Shown here piece after piece: positions 1 through 7,223 of a stretch of DNA of 8,680 nt (its first letter is position 1; each line of letters opens with the position of its first letter). The notes beneath the pieces were generated by a model, which saw nothing but the letters and a program-made list of their open reading frames with translations, searched no databases and was not told the origin of the DNA. The translations under genes were made by a program, and so were the position numbers. Source of the DNA: Alphaproteobacteria bacterium MarineAlpha10_Bin3 (lineage in GTDB: Bacteria > Pseudomonadota > Alphaproteobacteria > UBA8366 > GCA-2717185); assembly GCA_002937525.1 (NCBI GenBank), contig PTKA01000039.1, positions 1-8,680 of the forward strand, given 5' to 3'.

Positions 1-98
1 CGTATGGGCGGTATGGGTATTATGAGTATTATTTGGCGCGGAGTGGGTTGCCGGAATACTGTGTGGATTGGGCGCGAGGGGTGGAGGCGCCGACCCCA
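1..98. other. Left edge, no supported gene; possible foreign junction
   Basis: The first 98 bases hold no gene I can support. Bases 4 to about 35 are low complexity on the plus strand, with repeated GTATGGG and TATTATGAGTATTAT-like units, unlike the rest of the window. The luciferase-like monooxygenase on the minus strand stops at 99, about 50 to 60 residues before its family normally ends, so its missing C-terminus would have lain here. The minus-strand frame shifted relative to that gene stays open to the edge but reads as Pro/His/Thr-rich sequence without recognisable protein character. A rearrangement or assembly join near bases 100 to 120 is possible. Confidence 0.4.
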
Positions 99-920
99 TT
101 ACCTGGAGATCCGCATGAGGTGGCCGCGCTGGCTGATATAGGCGTGGACCGATTGCAGCACGCCGCGGTCGCGGGCCAGCCGCGAATGGGCGCGCGACAT
201 GAACTCAAAATCCACCGCTTCCTCGCTCTCCCCCGTCAATGCCCACACACAAATCGTCGCGACCGGTTCGGGATGCCGGGCGCTGGGCTGGTAATGCTGG
301 CGGTACAGGTCCAGCGCCTGAAGGCAGCCTTGTCCCTGGGTAATGAAATGCGCAAAGCAATAGGGGATGCCGAAATGGGCGGCGATCCGCGCACCATAGT
401 CGGACGTGCCCAGCATCCACATGCGCGGCGCGGTCTCGCCGGTTGGAAAAGCGCGAATGGCGCCGAAGATATGCCCCTCGGGCAAAGCTTCGCCGTTCAC
501 CCAGGCCAGCAAATCCCGAACCTGTTCCGGGAACCGGTCGGCGCCCTGCCCGGCATTCGGGTTAAGGGCATAAGCGGTGCGCCCATCCGACCCCGGCGCC
601 CGCCCCAGGCCGAGGTCGATTCGGCCCGGCGCGATCGCATCGAGCACGCGAAACTGCTCGGCGATCTTCAGTGATGAATAATGCGGCAGCATGATGCCCG
701 CACTGCCGATGCGGATGCGCGTCGTCGTCGCGGCGATCGCCGCCATGACGATTTCCGGCGCGGTGCCGGTGATGGTATCGTGGTTATGGTGCTCCGACAC
801 CCAGAAGCGGTGATACCCCAGCGCCTCGCAATGCCGCGCGAGGTCCAGGGTTTCGCGGATCGATTCGCCCTGCGGACGCCCGGCAATGGCAACGGATTGG
901 TCGAGCACGCTAAGACGCAA
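99..920 (-). CDS. Luciferase-like (LLM class) flavin-dependent monooxygenase, C-terminally truncated
   Basis: This is a 273-residue bacterial-luciferase-family TIM-barrel protein. Members use reduced FMN supplied by a reductase and O2 to oxidise organic substrates in the cytoplasm. Recognisable segments are the N-terminal strand RLSVLDQS (2-9), FWVSEHHN (39-46), RIGSAGIMLPHYSSLKIAEQF (70-90), GRIDLGLGRAPG (99-110) and MWMLGTSDYGA in the C-terminal half. They resemble the single-subunit group annotated as MsnO8-like oxidoreductases. The start is TTG at 920, preceded by GAGG at 934-931 with 10 bases between. An in-frame stop lies just upstream, and homologues begin with similar residues, so this start is reasonable. 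Family members usually have about 330 residues. Here the sequence loses family character after RDRGVLQ and ends quickly, consistent with truncation, frameshift or a chimeric contig end. It is the last gene of the leftward cluster, 62 bases after the selenoprotein gene. Confidence 0.85.
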   Translation of the reverse strand: MRLSVLDQSVAIAGRPQGESIRETLDLARHCEALGYHRFWVSEHHNHDTITGTAPEIVMAAIAATTTRIRIGSAGIMLPHYSSLKIAEQFRVLDAIAPGRIDLGLGRAPGSDGRTAYALNPNAGQGADRFPEQVRDLLAWVNGEALPEGHIFGAIRAFPTGETAPRMWMLGTSDYGARIAAHFGIPYCFAHFITQGQGCLQALDLYRQHYQPSARHPEPVATICVWALTGESEEAVDFEFMSRAHSRLARDRGVLQSVHAYISQRGHLMRISR

Positions 921-982
921 AGCAACGATACCTCAAAATTCTGAAATCGGCGGCGCCGCCACCGCACCGACGACGCGCGCGC

Positions 983-2713
983 CTAAATCACGCACATCTC
1001 GCCGCTTGGCCCCAGATCTTCTTCCGCCGCAGCGATCAAGGCGTCCCAGCCGGCCGGAAGTTCGACCGGCGCGCCCGCCACGATCGACGAATTGGCCTGC
1101 ATCCAGAAGTTATGGGTCGGATGCTCGCCGCCCGCGACCGCAAGGATAATCTGCGACGCATCGCGGCAAATCGCCCACGGGTCGTCATCGGCGCTGGCCC
1201 TGGTATTGGGATCGGCGGCATCGCCGATCCATTGCCACAATCCGGTGCGTATCACCTCGTCATGGGGGATCCGGGAATTTTCCCACAGGAATGTCTTGAT
1301 CTTCGCTTGCGTCCAGCCAAGTTCGGAGAGTTGCCGGGCGACGACCCTTGGCATCAGCAGCGCGCCGGGCGTGCCCTTCCAGTGCCCCTGGACGTAATGG
1401 CCGCTCGGGCTGCGCAGATAGGCCGCGACCCGGTGCAGGCTCTGCTCCGCTTCGTCTTCTGGCGTTTCCTTGCCGACGCCGCGGCGCATGATATTGCTGG
1501 CCCCGGTGGCGATATAAAGCGTGACCGCGTTCTCGCCCCGTTTGGCGGCGCCAAGATCGACGCTGACCGGGTCCCAGCCCGGCGGCAACCCGGCTTCGTC
1601 TTCGGCAAAGACGACATTGGTGGTGCGCATGGCGCCGAAGATCGCCATCGTACCGACACCGGGCAAGGCGCCGCCGACATTCTGCTGGATCAGCCGCAAG
1701 GCGCGGCCGATCGATGCGCCAGCCGGGTGTTGCGGGTCGGGACCGAGCAGCCCGAAACCGGAATTGAGCCGGATTTCGGCCGCCATCGGACCGTTCACGA
1801 TCACCACCGGAAAGGTGCTGCCCGACGTGGCCTGCATCTTGTCGTGTTCCAAATCCGGGTCGAGAAAGGCGATTGTCGCCGCGATCAGCACCGGCAGATA
1901 TTCCGGCCGGCCACCGGCCATCGCCAGGGAAACCGCCAGCGTTTCCACCGTGGCGATGCCGCCACGCGGCATGACCTTGCCGATGACGCTGTCGCGAGGC
2001 CGATCGGTACCCTGCAAAATCCAGCCAACACGCTCATCGGTCGGCGCGTTGAGCGGCAGCCCATCGCCCCAGGTGCTGGTCAGGAACAGCCGGTTCATCT
2101 TGTCGAGCGCGGCCTCGTAACCATTGGCCTCGATGCGCAGCTTGGCGGGTTCACGCAAGCCGGTCTCGGTCGTCGCCGCGCGCCAGCCGGTCAGGCCATC
2201 GGCAAACTTGTCGATGGCCGCTTCAATCGGCGAAAGGTCGCTGCCGACAAGAAACGGGTCGATCGGAAACACCACCATGGACGCGTCCTGATCGAAACCC
2301 AGCCCGGCGACCGCGTTGCGAACCACGCCGACGAAGTCCTCCCGGGTCAGGATGACGGTGGGGATTCCCCTGCTTTCGATACGAGCGGCAACACGGCCGC
2401 ATGCTGTCGCGCAAGCGCCTCAGGAGGCGTTCCCGACGATCACCGCATCGACGCCGCGCGCCACCAGCATGTCCACCACTTCCTCGGTATCCATCTGGCG
2501 CGATCCCATCGGAAATTCGGTTTCCGGGATGAAAGTTGCGTCGGGAAACCGCGCTTGCAATTTTTCGCGCACCAGCGGCAGCATGCGATGCGCCTGCCAC
2601 ATGTCGTCCGACACCAACGCCACCGTCTTGCCGGCCAGCGTATCGAGGCGCGGCGCATGCAGGTTCAGCACCTCGGTGGCGCCGCTCGGATCGAAAACGT
2701 CAATCGCATGCAT
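983..2713 (-). CDS. UGSC-type selenoprotein (Sec98, UxxC motif) fused to a large uncharacterised C-terminal domain
   Basis: I read this as one 576-residue gene through an in-frame TGA at 2422-2420, decoded as selenocysteine 98. It starts at ATG 2713, with AGGAGGG (2727-2721) seven bases upstream. The protein runs VIVGNAS-U-GAC, placing Sec98 and Cys101 as a UxxC redox pair, with another Cys at 105. The downstream piece continues the same frame without interruption (31 sense codons to the GTG at 2326) and the same domain, including RIESRGIPTVIL. The N-terminal domain (about 1-175) matches the UGSC (Sec-Gly-Ser-Cys) family as I recall it, with Ala for Ser. The remainder (about 205-576) carries FLTSTWGDGLP (210-220) and RGGIATVE (250-257), plus Cys516 and Cys574, the latter third from the end. 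I recognise this part as conserved but cannot name its fold or reaction. A redox role is inferred from UxxC; the substrate is unknown. The gene follows the flavin monooxygenase by 70 bases and precedes the luciferase-like monooxygenase. The alternative is a pseudogene split by a nonsense mutation, which the motif, hairpin and intact reading frame argue against. Confidence 0.88.
2377..2409 (-). promoter_or_regulatory. Candidate bacterial SECIS hairpin
   Basis: On the minus strand, GCGGC (2400-2396) pairs perfectly with GCCGC (2389-2385) around the six-base loop CGTGTT (2395-2390). The loop starts 24 bases after the TGA and contains GU with a G at its second position. Both features fit the usual description of bacterial SECIS elements, which lie inside the coding region just after the UGA and bind SelB. 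A weak lower stem of CGA (2409-2407) with TCG (2379-2377) can extend it across an imperfect internal loop. Folding was done by eye, and GC-rich DNA forms short hairpins readily. Confidence 0.6.
2420..2422 (-). other. In-frame UGA read as selenocysteine (Sec98)
   Basis: The minus-strand codon TGA follows GCC TCC (Ala-Ser) and precedes GGC GCT TGC (Gly-Ala-Cys). It falls exactly where the UGSC family has Sec, or Cys in non-seleno homologues. Coding character is unchanged on either side. Recoding is inferred from motif position and the downstream hairpin, not demonstrated. Confidence 0.85.
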
Positions 2714-2720
2714 GGTCTTT

Positions 2721-2727
2721 CCCTCCT
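2721..2727 (-). promoter_or_regulatory. Ribosome binding site deciding the selenoprotein start
   Basis: AGGAGGG on the minus strand lies seven bases before the ATG at 2713. It selects that start over the longer open frame extending upstream to 2956, which would overlap the preceding monooxygenase gene and encodes implausible Arg/Cys/Ser-rich sequence. Confidence 0.85.
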
Positions 2728-2783
2728 GGTCTTCGCAATGATCTGGCCAGACTACACCGCAATCCGAACCGGACGATACATTC

Positions 2784-4226
2784 TTATCGATCCGGCCCGG
2801 CTTCGTACTCGTCCGGCCCGAATTCGGGTTCCGGCAGCGCGCGGATTCTGGCGACGTGAAAATCGGCATCGGCGCGGACCAGATCGCGGCACAGCGCCCG
2901 CACCAGCCGGGGCACGCCGTAGCGCAAGCTCGACACCTCGGACGAATAACGGCCATTGCTGACCGATCCGGCCCAGGCGAAGAAGTGGATATCGCTCAGG
3001 AAAGGTGCCGTGCCCGCGGCCTTTTCGACCAGCCGAAAATCCGGATCGATATAGGGGAACGCCGCCGCAACGGGCGATTCATCGCCGGGCGGCGGGGTGT
3101 AACGGTCGCCCCAGCGCGCGATTTTGTCAGCGAAGGCGGCAAGTTCGGGGCGCGCTTCCGGCGCCATCTCGAAGCCGGTGCCGACGATCGCGAAATCGGC
3201 GCGGTGGGCCGTGGTTTCGGTTTCGATATATATTTCGCCGTCCCTCATGGCCACATTTCGCCACCCGGCATTGAGGTGAATCTGAAAATTCCGGTGCCGG
3301 GTGCAGCGCTGCAAAGTCGGGCGGATCACCCCCACGGCGCGCGATACCAGGGCGGTCATAACCCGCCATTTATCGGCATCGTCGAGATCGACATAGTGGT
3401 TGTTGACGCCTGGATAATTGATCTGCTTGAAGCGGTTGCGGTCGGCCAGGGCGGCACCGCGGCAGAACAGATCGACTTGCGCCGCCCCCGCTTCCAGCGC
3501 CTCGGCGGCATAATCGAAGGCCGAAGACGCGGCCCCCAGCACCGCCACCCGGCGGCCCTTCAAGGCGGCGAAATCGACCGCTTCCAGGCAATGCGCATAG
3601 CGCTCGCGGGGCAGTCCCGCGCGCACGATTTGCGGGATCAGCGGCCGGCCGAAGCCGTCCATGCCGGTCGCCAGCACCACCTTGCGGGCGATCAGAATAT
3701 CGGCGACGCCGGCGCGCACGGTATGCACCAGCAGCCCCGCATCGCTGTGTTCGATCCGAACCACTGCCGTATCGTTCTTTATCGGCAGATCCGCGACATC
3801 GCGGTACCACAGCAGATAATCCATCCATTGTCCGGTCGGAATCCGGCCGAGCCGGTCATAGGCGTCATCGCCGAAAACAGCTTCATACCAGGCGCGGAAG
3901 GTCAGCTCGGCGATGCCCTGTTCCGGCCCCACCAGATCCTTTGGCGAACGCAGGGTTTCCATCCGCGCCACGTCGCGCCACGGCCCTTCTTGCCCCGCCG
4001 GCCGGGCATCCAGCAACACGACGCGGTCGATCCCTTCGCGTTGCAGCGCAAAGCCAATCGCCAGGCCGGCCTGGCCAGCACCAACGATAACCACGTCATG
4101 GGTTGTCCCCGCCCGCCGCGCCATCCAGGGTGCCGGCGGTTCGCCAAGATAGCCCAGCGCGCGCAATACCCGGCGCTTGAGCGCCGCCAACCGTTCGGCG
4201 GCATCGCGGTGTGGTTGCACCTTCAT
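2784..4226 (-). CDS. Flavin-containing monooxygenase / FAD-NAD(P)H oxidoreductase (CzcO/FMO-like)
   Basis: This 480-residue protein has two dinucleotide-binding folds. The FAD Rossmann motif is VVIVGAGQAGLA (45-56). The second is RVAVLGAASSAFDYA (226-240), where the GxASSAFD pattern is typical of NAD(P)H-binding segments in COG2072-type flavoprotein monooxygenases. ATGMDG (186-191) and IVGTGFE (347-353) are the expected ATG and late FAD-domain motifs. Such enzymes use NADPH, FAD and O2 to oxygenate N, S or carbonyl groups in the cytoplasm. There is no signal peptide, and the N-terminal 40 residues are a basic helical extension. The ATG at 4226 has only a weak purine-rich site upstream. The gene sits 77 bases after the cupin and 70 bases before the selenoprotein. 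Its substrate is not evident. Confidence 0.88.
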   Translation of the reverse strand: MKVQPHRDAAERLAALKRRVLRALGYLGEPPAPWMARRAGTTHDVVIVGAGQAGLAIGFALQREGIDRVVLLDARPAGQEGPWRDVARMETLRSPKDLVGPEQGIAELTFRAWYEAVFGDDAYDRLGRIPTGQWMDYLLWYRDVADLPIKNDTAVVRIEHSDAGLLVHTVRAGVADILIARKVVLATGMDGFGRPLIPQIVRAGLPRERYAHCLEAVDFAALKGRRVAVLGAASSAFDYAAEALEAGAAQVDLFCRGAALADRNRFKQINYPGVNNHYVDLDDADKWRVMTALVSRAVGVIRPTLQRCTRHRNFQIHLNAGWRNVAMRDGEIYIETETTAHRADFAIVGTGFEMAPEARPELAAFADKIARWGDRYTPPPGDESPVAAAFPYIDPDFRLVEKAAGTAPFLSDIHFFAWAGSVSNGRYSSEVSSLRYGVPRLVRALCRDLVRADADFHVARIRALPEPEFGPDEYEAGPDR

Positions 4227-4303
4227 TAAACGCCTGAATGGGCTATTGGCGGCATGAGTCTGCCTGGAAAATCATCCCCCTCAATCTGGATTCAGCCGCC
4301 GCC

Positions 4304-4684
4304 TCAAGCCGGGTCGTAGTAATGGATTTCGAATAGAACGCAGCCATTTTCCGATTTGAAGGGGCCGTGATGGGCCCCTGGCGGCCGGCAGGCGTAGGTG
4401 CCGGCGTCGAACGGTTCGCCGCCCTCGCCGTTGGCGTCGTTGCCGACCGTGAGGTCGCCGCTCACCAGATAGACTTCTTCCCAATGGTCGTGCACGAAGG
4501 GTTCGGTCGTATAGACCCCCGGATCGAAGCGCAGCAGCCGCGTGCGGCTACCGGTCCTGGCGTCGTCGTCGATCGCTCCGGCGAGGATTTTCTGTTTGAT
4601 GCCGGACGGATAGCCTTCGGGCGTTTCCCAGCCGTTTTCGAAATCGACGGCAAAAAACTCCTTATGTTCCTTGGTAATAGCCAT
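4304..4684 (-). CDS. Small single-domain cupin (ChrR/anti-sigma-type cupin fold)
   Basis: This 126-residue protein is one cupin beta-barrel. Motif 1 is seen as G56 to G76 with H65, H67 and E69/E70 (HDHWEE then VYLVSG). Motif 2 is G95 to H106 with PPGAHHG. These His and Glu residues should bind one divalent metal. Small cupins of this kind include dioxygenases, isomerases, lyases and sensors, so the reaction cannot be assigned. The context between an aromatic hydroxylase and a flavin monooxygenase favours a metabolic role, such as ring-cleavage accessory or isomerase. Start ATG 4684 has a strong AAGGAGG (4697-4691) at six bases, overlapping the stop codon of the upstream gene, so the two are almost certainly cotranscribed. 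No signal peptide is visible. Confidence 0.88.
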   Translation of the reverse strand: MAITKEHKEFFAVDFENGWETPEGYPSGIKQKILAGAIDDDARTGSRTRLLRFDPGVYTTEPFVHDHWEEVYLVSGDLTVGNDANGEGGEPFDAGTYACRPPGAHHGPFKSENGCVLFEIHYYDPA

Positions 4685-4690
4685 TGTGAA

Positions 4691-4697
4691 CCTCCTT
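4691..4697 (-). promoter_or_regulatory. Ribosome binding site of the cupin gene, overlapping the upstream stop
   Basis: AAGGAGG on the minus strand shares two bases with the TAA (4698-4696) ending the FAD monooxygenase and sits six bases before the cupin ATG. This arrangement favours translational coupling of the two genes. Confidence 0.8.
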
Positions 4698-5886
4698 AAC
4701 CTGCGCCAAGTGCGGCTTGTTCCAAACTTGCGATCATCGAGATGCGCCGTAAATAGGCGCGCGTTTTATCCTTATCGGCAAGCGTTTCCTTCAGGACCGC
4801 ACGAAACGCCGCTTGTTCGGCCGGATCGTCGGTCTCCAGGTTCCGCTTGTTCTTGATCGTGTGTTTGTTGATGTATTCCAGCGCCACCGGCCGGCGCTCG
4901 CTCTCGTATCTGTCGAGCAGCGATGGCGGGGCTTCGCCGCGCAGCACGCGGGCCAGCTTGGTGGCCAAATTATGGGCGTCGTGAATACCGCCATTCATAC
5001 CCATGCCACCCAATGGGTTGTTGATGTGGGCGGCGTCGCCGGCAAGAAAAAAGCGGCCGGCCCGGGAGCGCTCGGCGACCCGTTGATGCACCCGGTACAG
5101 GGTCTTGTGTTCGATGGTGTAGGGCGCGCCGGTATCGAACACCCGGCGCAGGCGGCGTTGCGCGGTTGCGTCCGACATGATGGTTTCGAGCGATTCATCG
5201 GTGCCGGTCGGAAACATGACCCGCCACAACCCCGGCACCTTGAGGAGAAAATACCATTCTTCGGGATCGGCGAAATAATTGACGCAGCAGAGGTCGGGAA
5301 ACGGCCCGGTGAAATCGAACGGCGTACTGACGACAAGGAACTGTTCGGGCCAGGTAAACCCTTCGAAGGGAATGCCGGTCGCGTCCCTGACCGCGCTGGT
5401 CGCGCCATCCGCGCCGATCAGATAGGCGCCGGCGATCCTCTCGCCGCCTTCGAGGACCACGCCGACACCGTCTTGATCCTGCGTGGCGTCGGACACCTTC
5501 GCGCCGAACCGGATTTCGACGCCGTCCATGGCCTCAAGCTTGGCCAAAAGCAACTGGTTCAAGCGGAATTGTTCGCATTGCAGACGGAACGGATGACCGG
5601 TCAAATCGGCAATCAGACCGAAATCGAATTGTGCGATCAGCCCGGTCGGCCGGTCGCGGTACTGCAATGTCGGCGCCTTCAGTCCCTGGTCGATGAGCGG
5701 TTGCGCAACATCCAGTTCGTCCAGCATATCCAATGTCGGCGGATGAAATGTGGAGGCGCGCAGATTGAGCGGCAACGCGGCTTCGGCCTCAAGGACGGTG
5801 ACCGCGATGCCGGCGCGCGCCAGGATCGTCGCGCCGACAAGACCGGCGGGGCCGGCGCCGGCGACGATAACCCGGTCCTTGCTCAT
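4696..5886 (-). CDS. FAD-dependent aromatic-ring-hydroxylase family monooxygenase (PHBH/MhpA-like)
   Basis: This 396-residue group A flavoprotein monooxygenase has all three family fingerprints. VAGAGPAGLVGA (8-19) is the FAD-binding GxGxxG motif. LIGADGATSAVR (156-167) is the DG motif, which contacts FAD and NAD(P)H. RFFLAGDAAHINNPLGGMG (278-296) is the GD motif for the FAD ribityl chain. Members hydroxylate aromatic or heteroaromatic rings, often phenolic, using NAD(P)H and O2 in the cytoplasm. Length is normal for the core enzyme; there is no C-terminal thioredoxin-like extension as in phenol hydroxylases. The start ATG at 5886 overlaps the stop of the upstream aminotransferase by one base (TAATG), indicating coupled translation. 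The substrate is unknown. The neighbouring cupin and divergent dienelactone-hydrolase homologue suggest ring catabolism, which is inference. Confidence 0.9.
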   Translation of the reverse strand: MSKDRVIVAGAGPAGLVGATILARAGIAVTVLEAEAALPLNLRASTFHPPTLDMLDELDVAQPLIDQGLKAPTLQYRDRPTGLIAQFDFGLIADLTGHPFRLQCEQFRLNQLLLAKLEAMDGVEIRFGAKVSDATQDQDGVGVVLEGGERIAGAYLIGADGATSAVRDATGIPFEGFTWPEQFLVVSTPFDFTGPFPDLCCVNYFADPEEWYFLLKVPGLWRVMFPTGTDESLETIMSDATAQRRLRRVFDTGAPYTIEHKTLYRVHQRVAERSRAGRFFLAGDAAHINNPLGGMGMNGGIHDAHNLATKLARVLRGEAPPSLLDRYESERRPVALEYINKHTIKNKRNLETDDPAEQAAFRAVLKETLADKDKTRAYLRRISMIASLEQAALGAG

Positions 5887-7097
5887 TACTCGGTCTTGAC
5901 GGATTTTGCGGCGAACTCATCCGCGCGGGCGAGGAACCGCCGGATATTGCGCGTCGCCTGGCGGATGCGCTGGGTGTTTTCCGACAACGCGATGCGCACA
6001 TAGCCCTCGCCCAGCTCGCCGAAGCCAACGCCGGGCGCGACCGCGACCTTGGCCTCGCTCAGCAGCAGCTTGGTGAATTCAAGGCTGCCCATGGCGTTGA
6101 ACGGGGCAGGAATTTTCGCCCACACGAACATCGTGGCGGTGGGCACCGATACCGGCCAGCCGGCCCGCCGCAATCCTTCGACCAGCGCATCGCGCCGTTC
6201 CCTGTAGATGCCGCGCAATGCCTCCACGCAATCCTGCGGCCCGTTCAGCGCCGCCGTCGCCGCCACCTGAATCGGCGTGAACGCGCCGTAATCGAGATAG
6301 CTTTTGACCCGCGTCAGGGCCGCAATCAACCGCGCATTGCCGACCGCGAAGCCGACGCGCCAGCCGGGCATCGAATAGGTCTTGCTGCACGAGGTGAATT
6401 CGACGGTGATATCGCGCGCGCCGGGCACCTGTAGGACGGACGGCGGCGGCGTGCCGTCGAAGTAGATTTCCGCATAAGCGAGATCGGACAGGATATAGAT
6501 TTCGTGCTGGCGGCAGAACGCCACGACTTCTTCGTAAAAAGCCAGATCGGCGACCAGCGCGGTCGGATTGGAGGGGTAATTGATGACCAAGGCGGTCGGT
6601 TTTGGCACCGAATACACCACCGCGCGTTCCAGCCCGGCCATGAATTCGGGACCGGGTTCGGCATGGATGTGCCGGACCGCGCCGCCGGCGATGATGAAGC
6701 CGAACTGATGAATCGGATAAGACGGGTTCGGCGCCAGGATGATGTCGCCGGGGCTGGTGATCGCCTGGGCCAGATTGGCCAGCCCTTCCTTGGAGCCAAG
6801 TGTGACGATCGCTTCGCATTCTGGGTCGATCGCGACATTGAACCGGCGCTCGTAATAGGCCGACAAGGCGCGGCGCAATCCAGGGATGCCGCGTGAGTTG
6901 GAATACCGGTGTACGCGCGGATTTTGCACGGTTTCGACCAGTTTTTCCACGATATGGGGGGCCGGCGGCATATCGGGATTGCCCATGCCGAGGTCGATGA
7001 TATCGTCTTCCGCCGCGCGCGCCCGCGCCTTCATTGCGTTCACTTCGGCAAAGACATAGGGCGGCAGGCGCTTAATCTTGTGAAATTCCTGATCCAT
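5886..7097 (-). CDS. PLP-dependent class I/II aminotransferase (AlaC-like / LL-diaminopimelate aminotransferase-like)
   Basis: This 403-residue fold-type I aminotransferase opens with EFHKIKRLPPYVFAEVN and IIDLGMGNPD, characteristic of the group annotated as alanine/LL-diaminopimelate-like aminotransferases. The PLP lysine is K239 in SCSKTYSMPGWR. N177 (NYPSNPT), D205 and Y208 (SDLAYAE) and R247 are the expected cofactor contacts. The enzyme transfers an amino group between an amino acid and a 2-oxo acid. Either ATG 7097 or ATG 7109 could be the start. I chose 7097 because homologues begin close to the EFHKI segment. The frame is open to 7286, but the extra residues do not look conserved. It is the first gene of the leftward cluster and overlaps the next by one base (TAATG). 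It may make alanine as housekeeping or remove an amino group within the local pathway. Confidence 0.9.
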   Translation of the reverse strand: MDQEFHKIKRLPPYVFAEVNAMKARARAAEDDIIDLGMGNPDMPPAPHIVEKLVETVQNPRVHRYSNSRGIPGLRRALSAYYERRFNVAIDPECEAIVTLGSKEGLANLAQAITSPGDIILAPNPSYPIHQFGFIIAGGAVRHIHAEPGPEFMAGLERAVVYSVPKPTALVINYPSNPTALVADLAFYEEVVAFCRQHEIYILSDLAYAEIYFDGTPPPSVLQVPGARDITVEFTSCSKTYSMPGWRVGFAVGNARLIAALTRVKSYLDYGAFTPIQVAATAALNGPQDCVEALRGIYRERRDALVEGLRRAGWPVSVPTATMFVWAKIPAPFNAMGSLEFTKLLLSEAKVAVAPGVGFGELGEGYVRIALSENTQRIRQATRNIRRFLARADEFAAKSVKTE

Positions 7098-7109
7098 GAT
7101 TCGACCCAT

Positions 7110-7223
7110 AGCAAATTCCAACCGAACAGGCCAGAGTCCGGTAGCGCCAAGGCCAGCGCTTGTCTGGCGGCGCGCGATCGGCAATGCTACGCAAAACACA
7201 TCGCGAAAAGGGAGCGGTATTGC
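7110..7223. promoter_or_regulatory. Divergent intergenic region, probable promoters of both gene groups
   Basis: This spacer separates leftward and rightward genes, so promoters for both should lie here. I see no convincing -35/-10 pair on either strand. It contains an inverted repeat, GCCAG (7152-7156) with CTGGC (7164-7168) around seven bases. AGGCCAG also recurs as a direct repeat beginning at 7128 and 7150. These could be an operator for a shared regulator, but no regulator gene is in the window. Confidence 0.4.
7208..7214 (+). promoter_or_regulatory. Ribosome binding site of the dienelactone-hydrolase family gene
   Basis: AAGGGAG lies nine bases before the ATG at 7224. It selects that start over the open frame reaching back to 6909, which would run into the divergent aminotransferase gene. 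Confidence 0.7.

Noticed and set aside
1..35. A Gly/Met-rich plus-strand reading frame at the left edge
   Set aside because: It is too short, open only to the edge, and soon becomes Arg/Trp-rich nonsense before a stop near 143. It cannot be supported as a gene.
949..960. The 12-base palindrome GGCGGCGCCGCC between the selenoprotein and luciferase-like genes as a terminator
   Set aside because: It has no loop, no clean T-tract follows on the minus strand, and self-complementary GC runs are expected by chance here.
2326..2422. Reading the TGA as a true stop, giving a pseudogene or two separate proteins
   Set aside because: The frame and domain continue across it, the TGA lies at the predicted Sec position of a UxxC motif, a hairpin follows, and no ribosome binding site precedes the GTG at 2326.
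2420..2956. A 178-residue protein starting upstream at 2956
   Set aside because: The first 81 residues overlap the preceding monooxygenase gene and are Cys/Arg/Ser-rich. The ATG at 2713 has a strong ribosome binding site.
1112..2962. A 616-codon open frame on the plus strand opposite the selenoprotein gene
   Set aside because: It is Arg/His/Gly/Pro-rich without any recognisable motif and spans the gap between two well-supported minus-strand genes. Long antisense frames are common in GC-rich DNA.
2856..4229. A 457-codon plus-strand open frame opposite the flavin monooxygenase
   Set aside because: It mirrors a gene with clear FAD and NAD(P) motifs and shows only antisense-type composition.
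4813..6003. A 396-codon plus-strand open frame opposite the FAD hydroxylase
   Set aside because: It is a shadow of a gene with three family fingerprints and has no protein features of its own.
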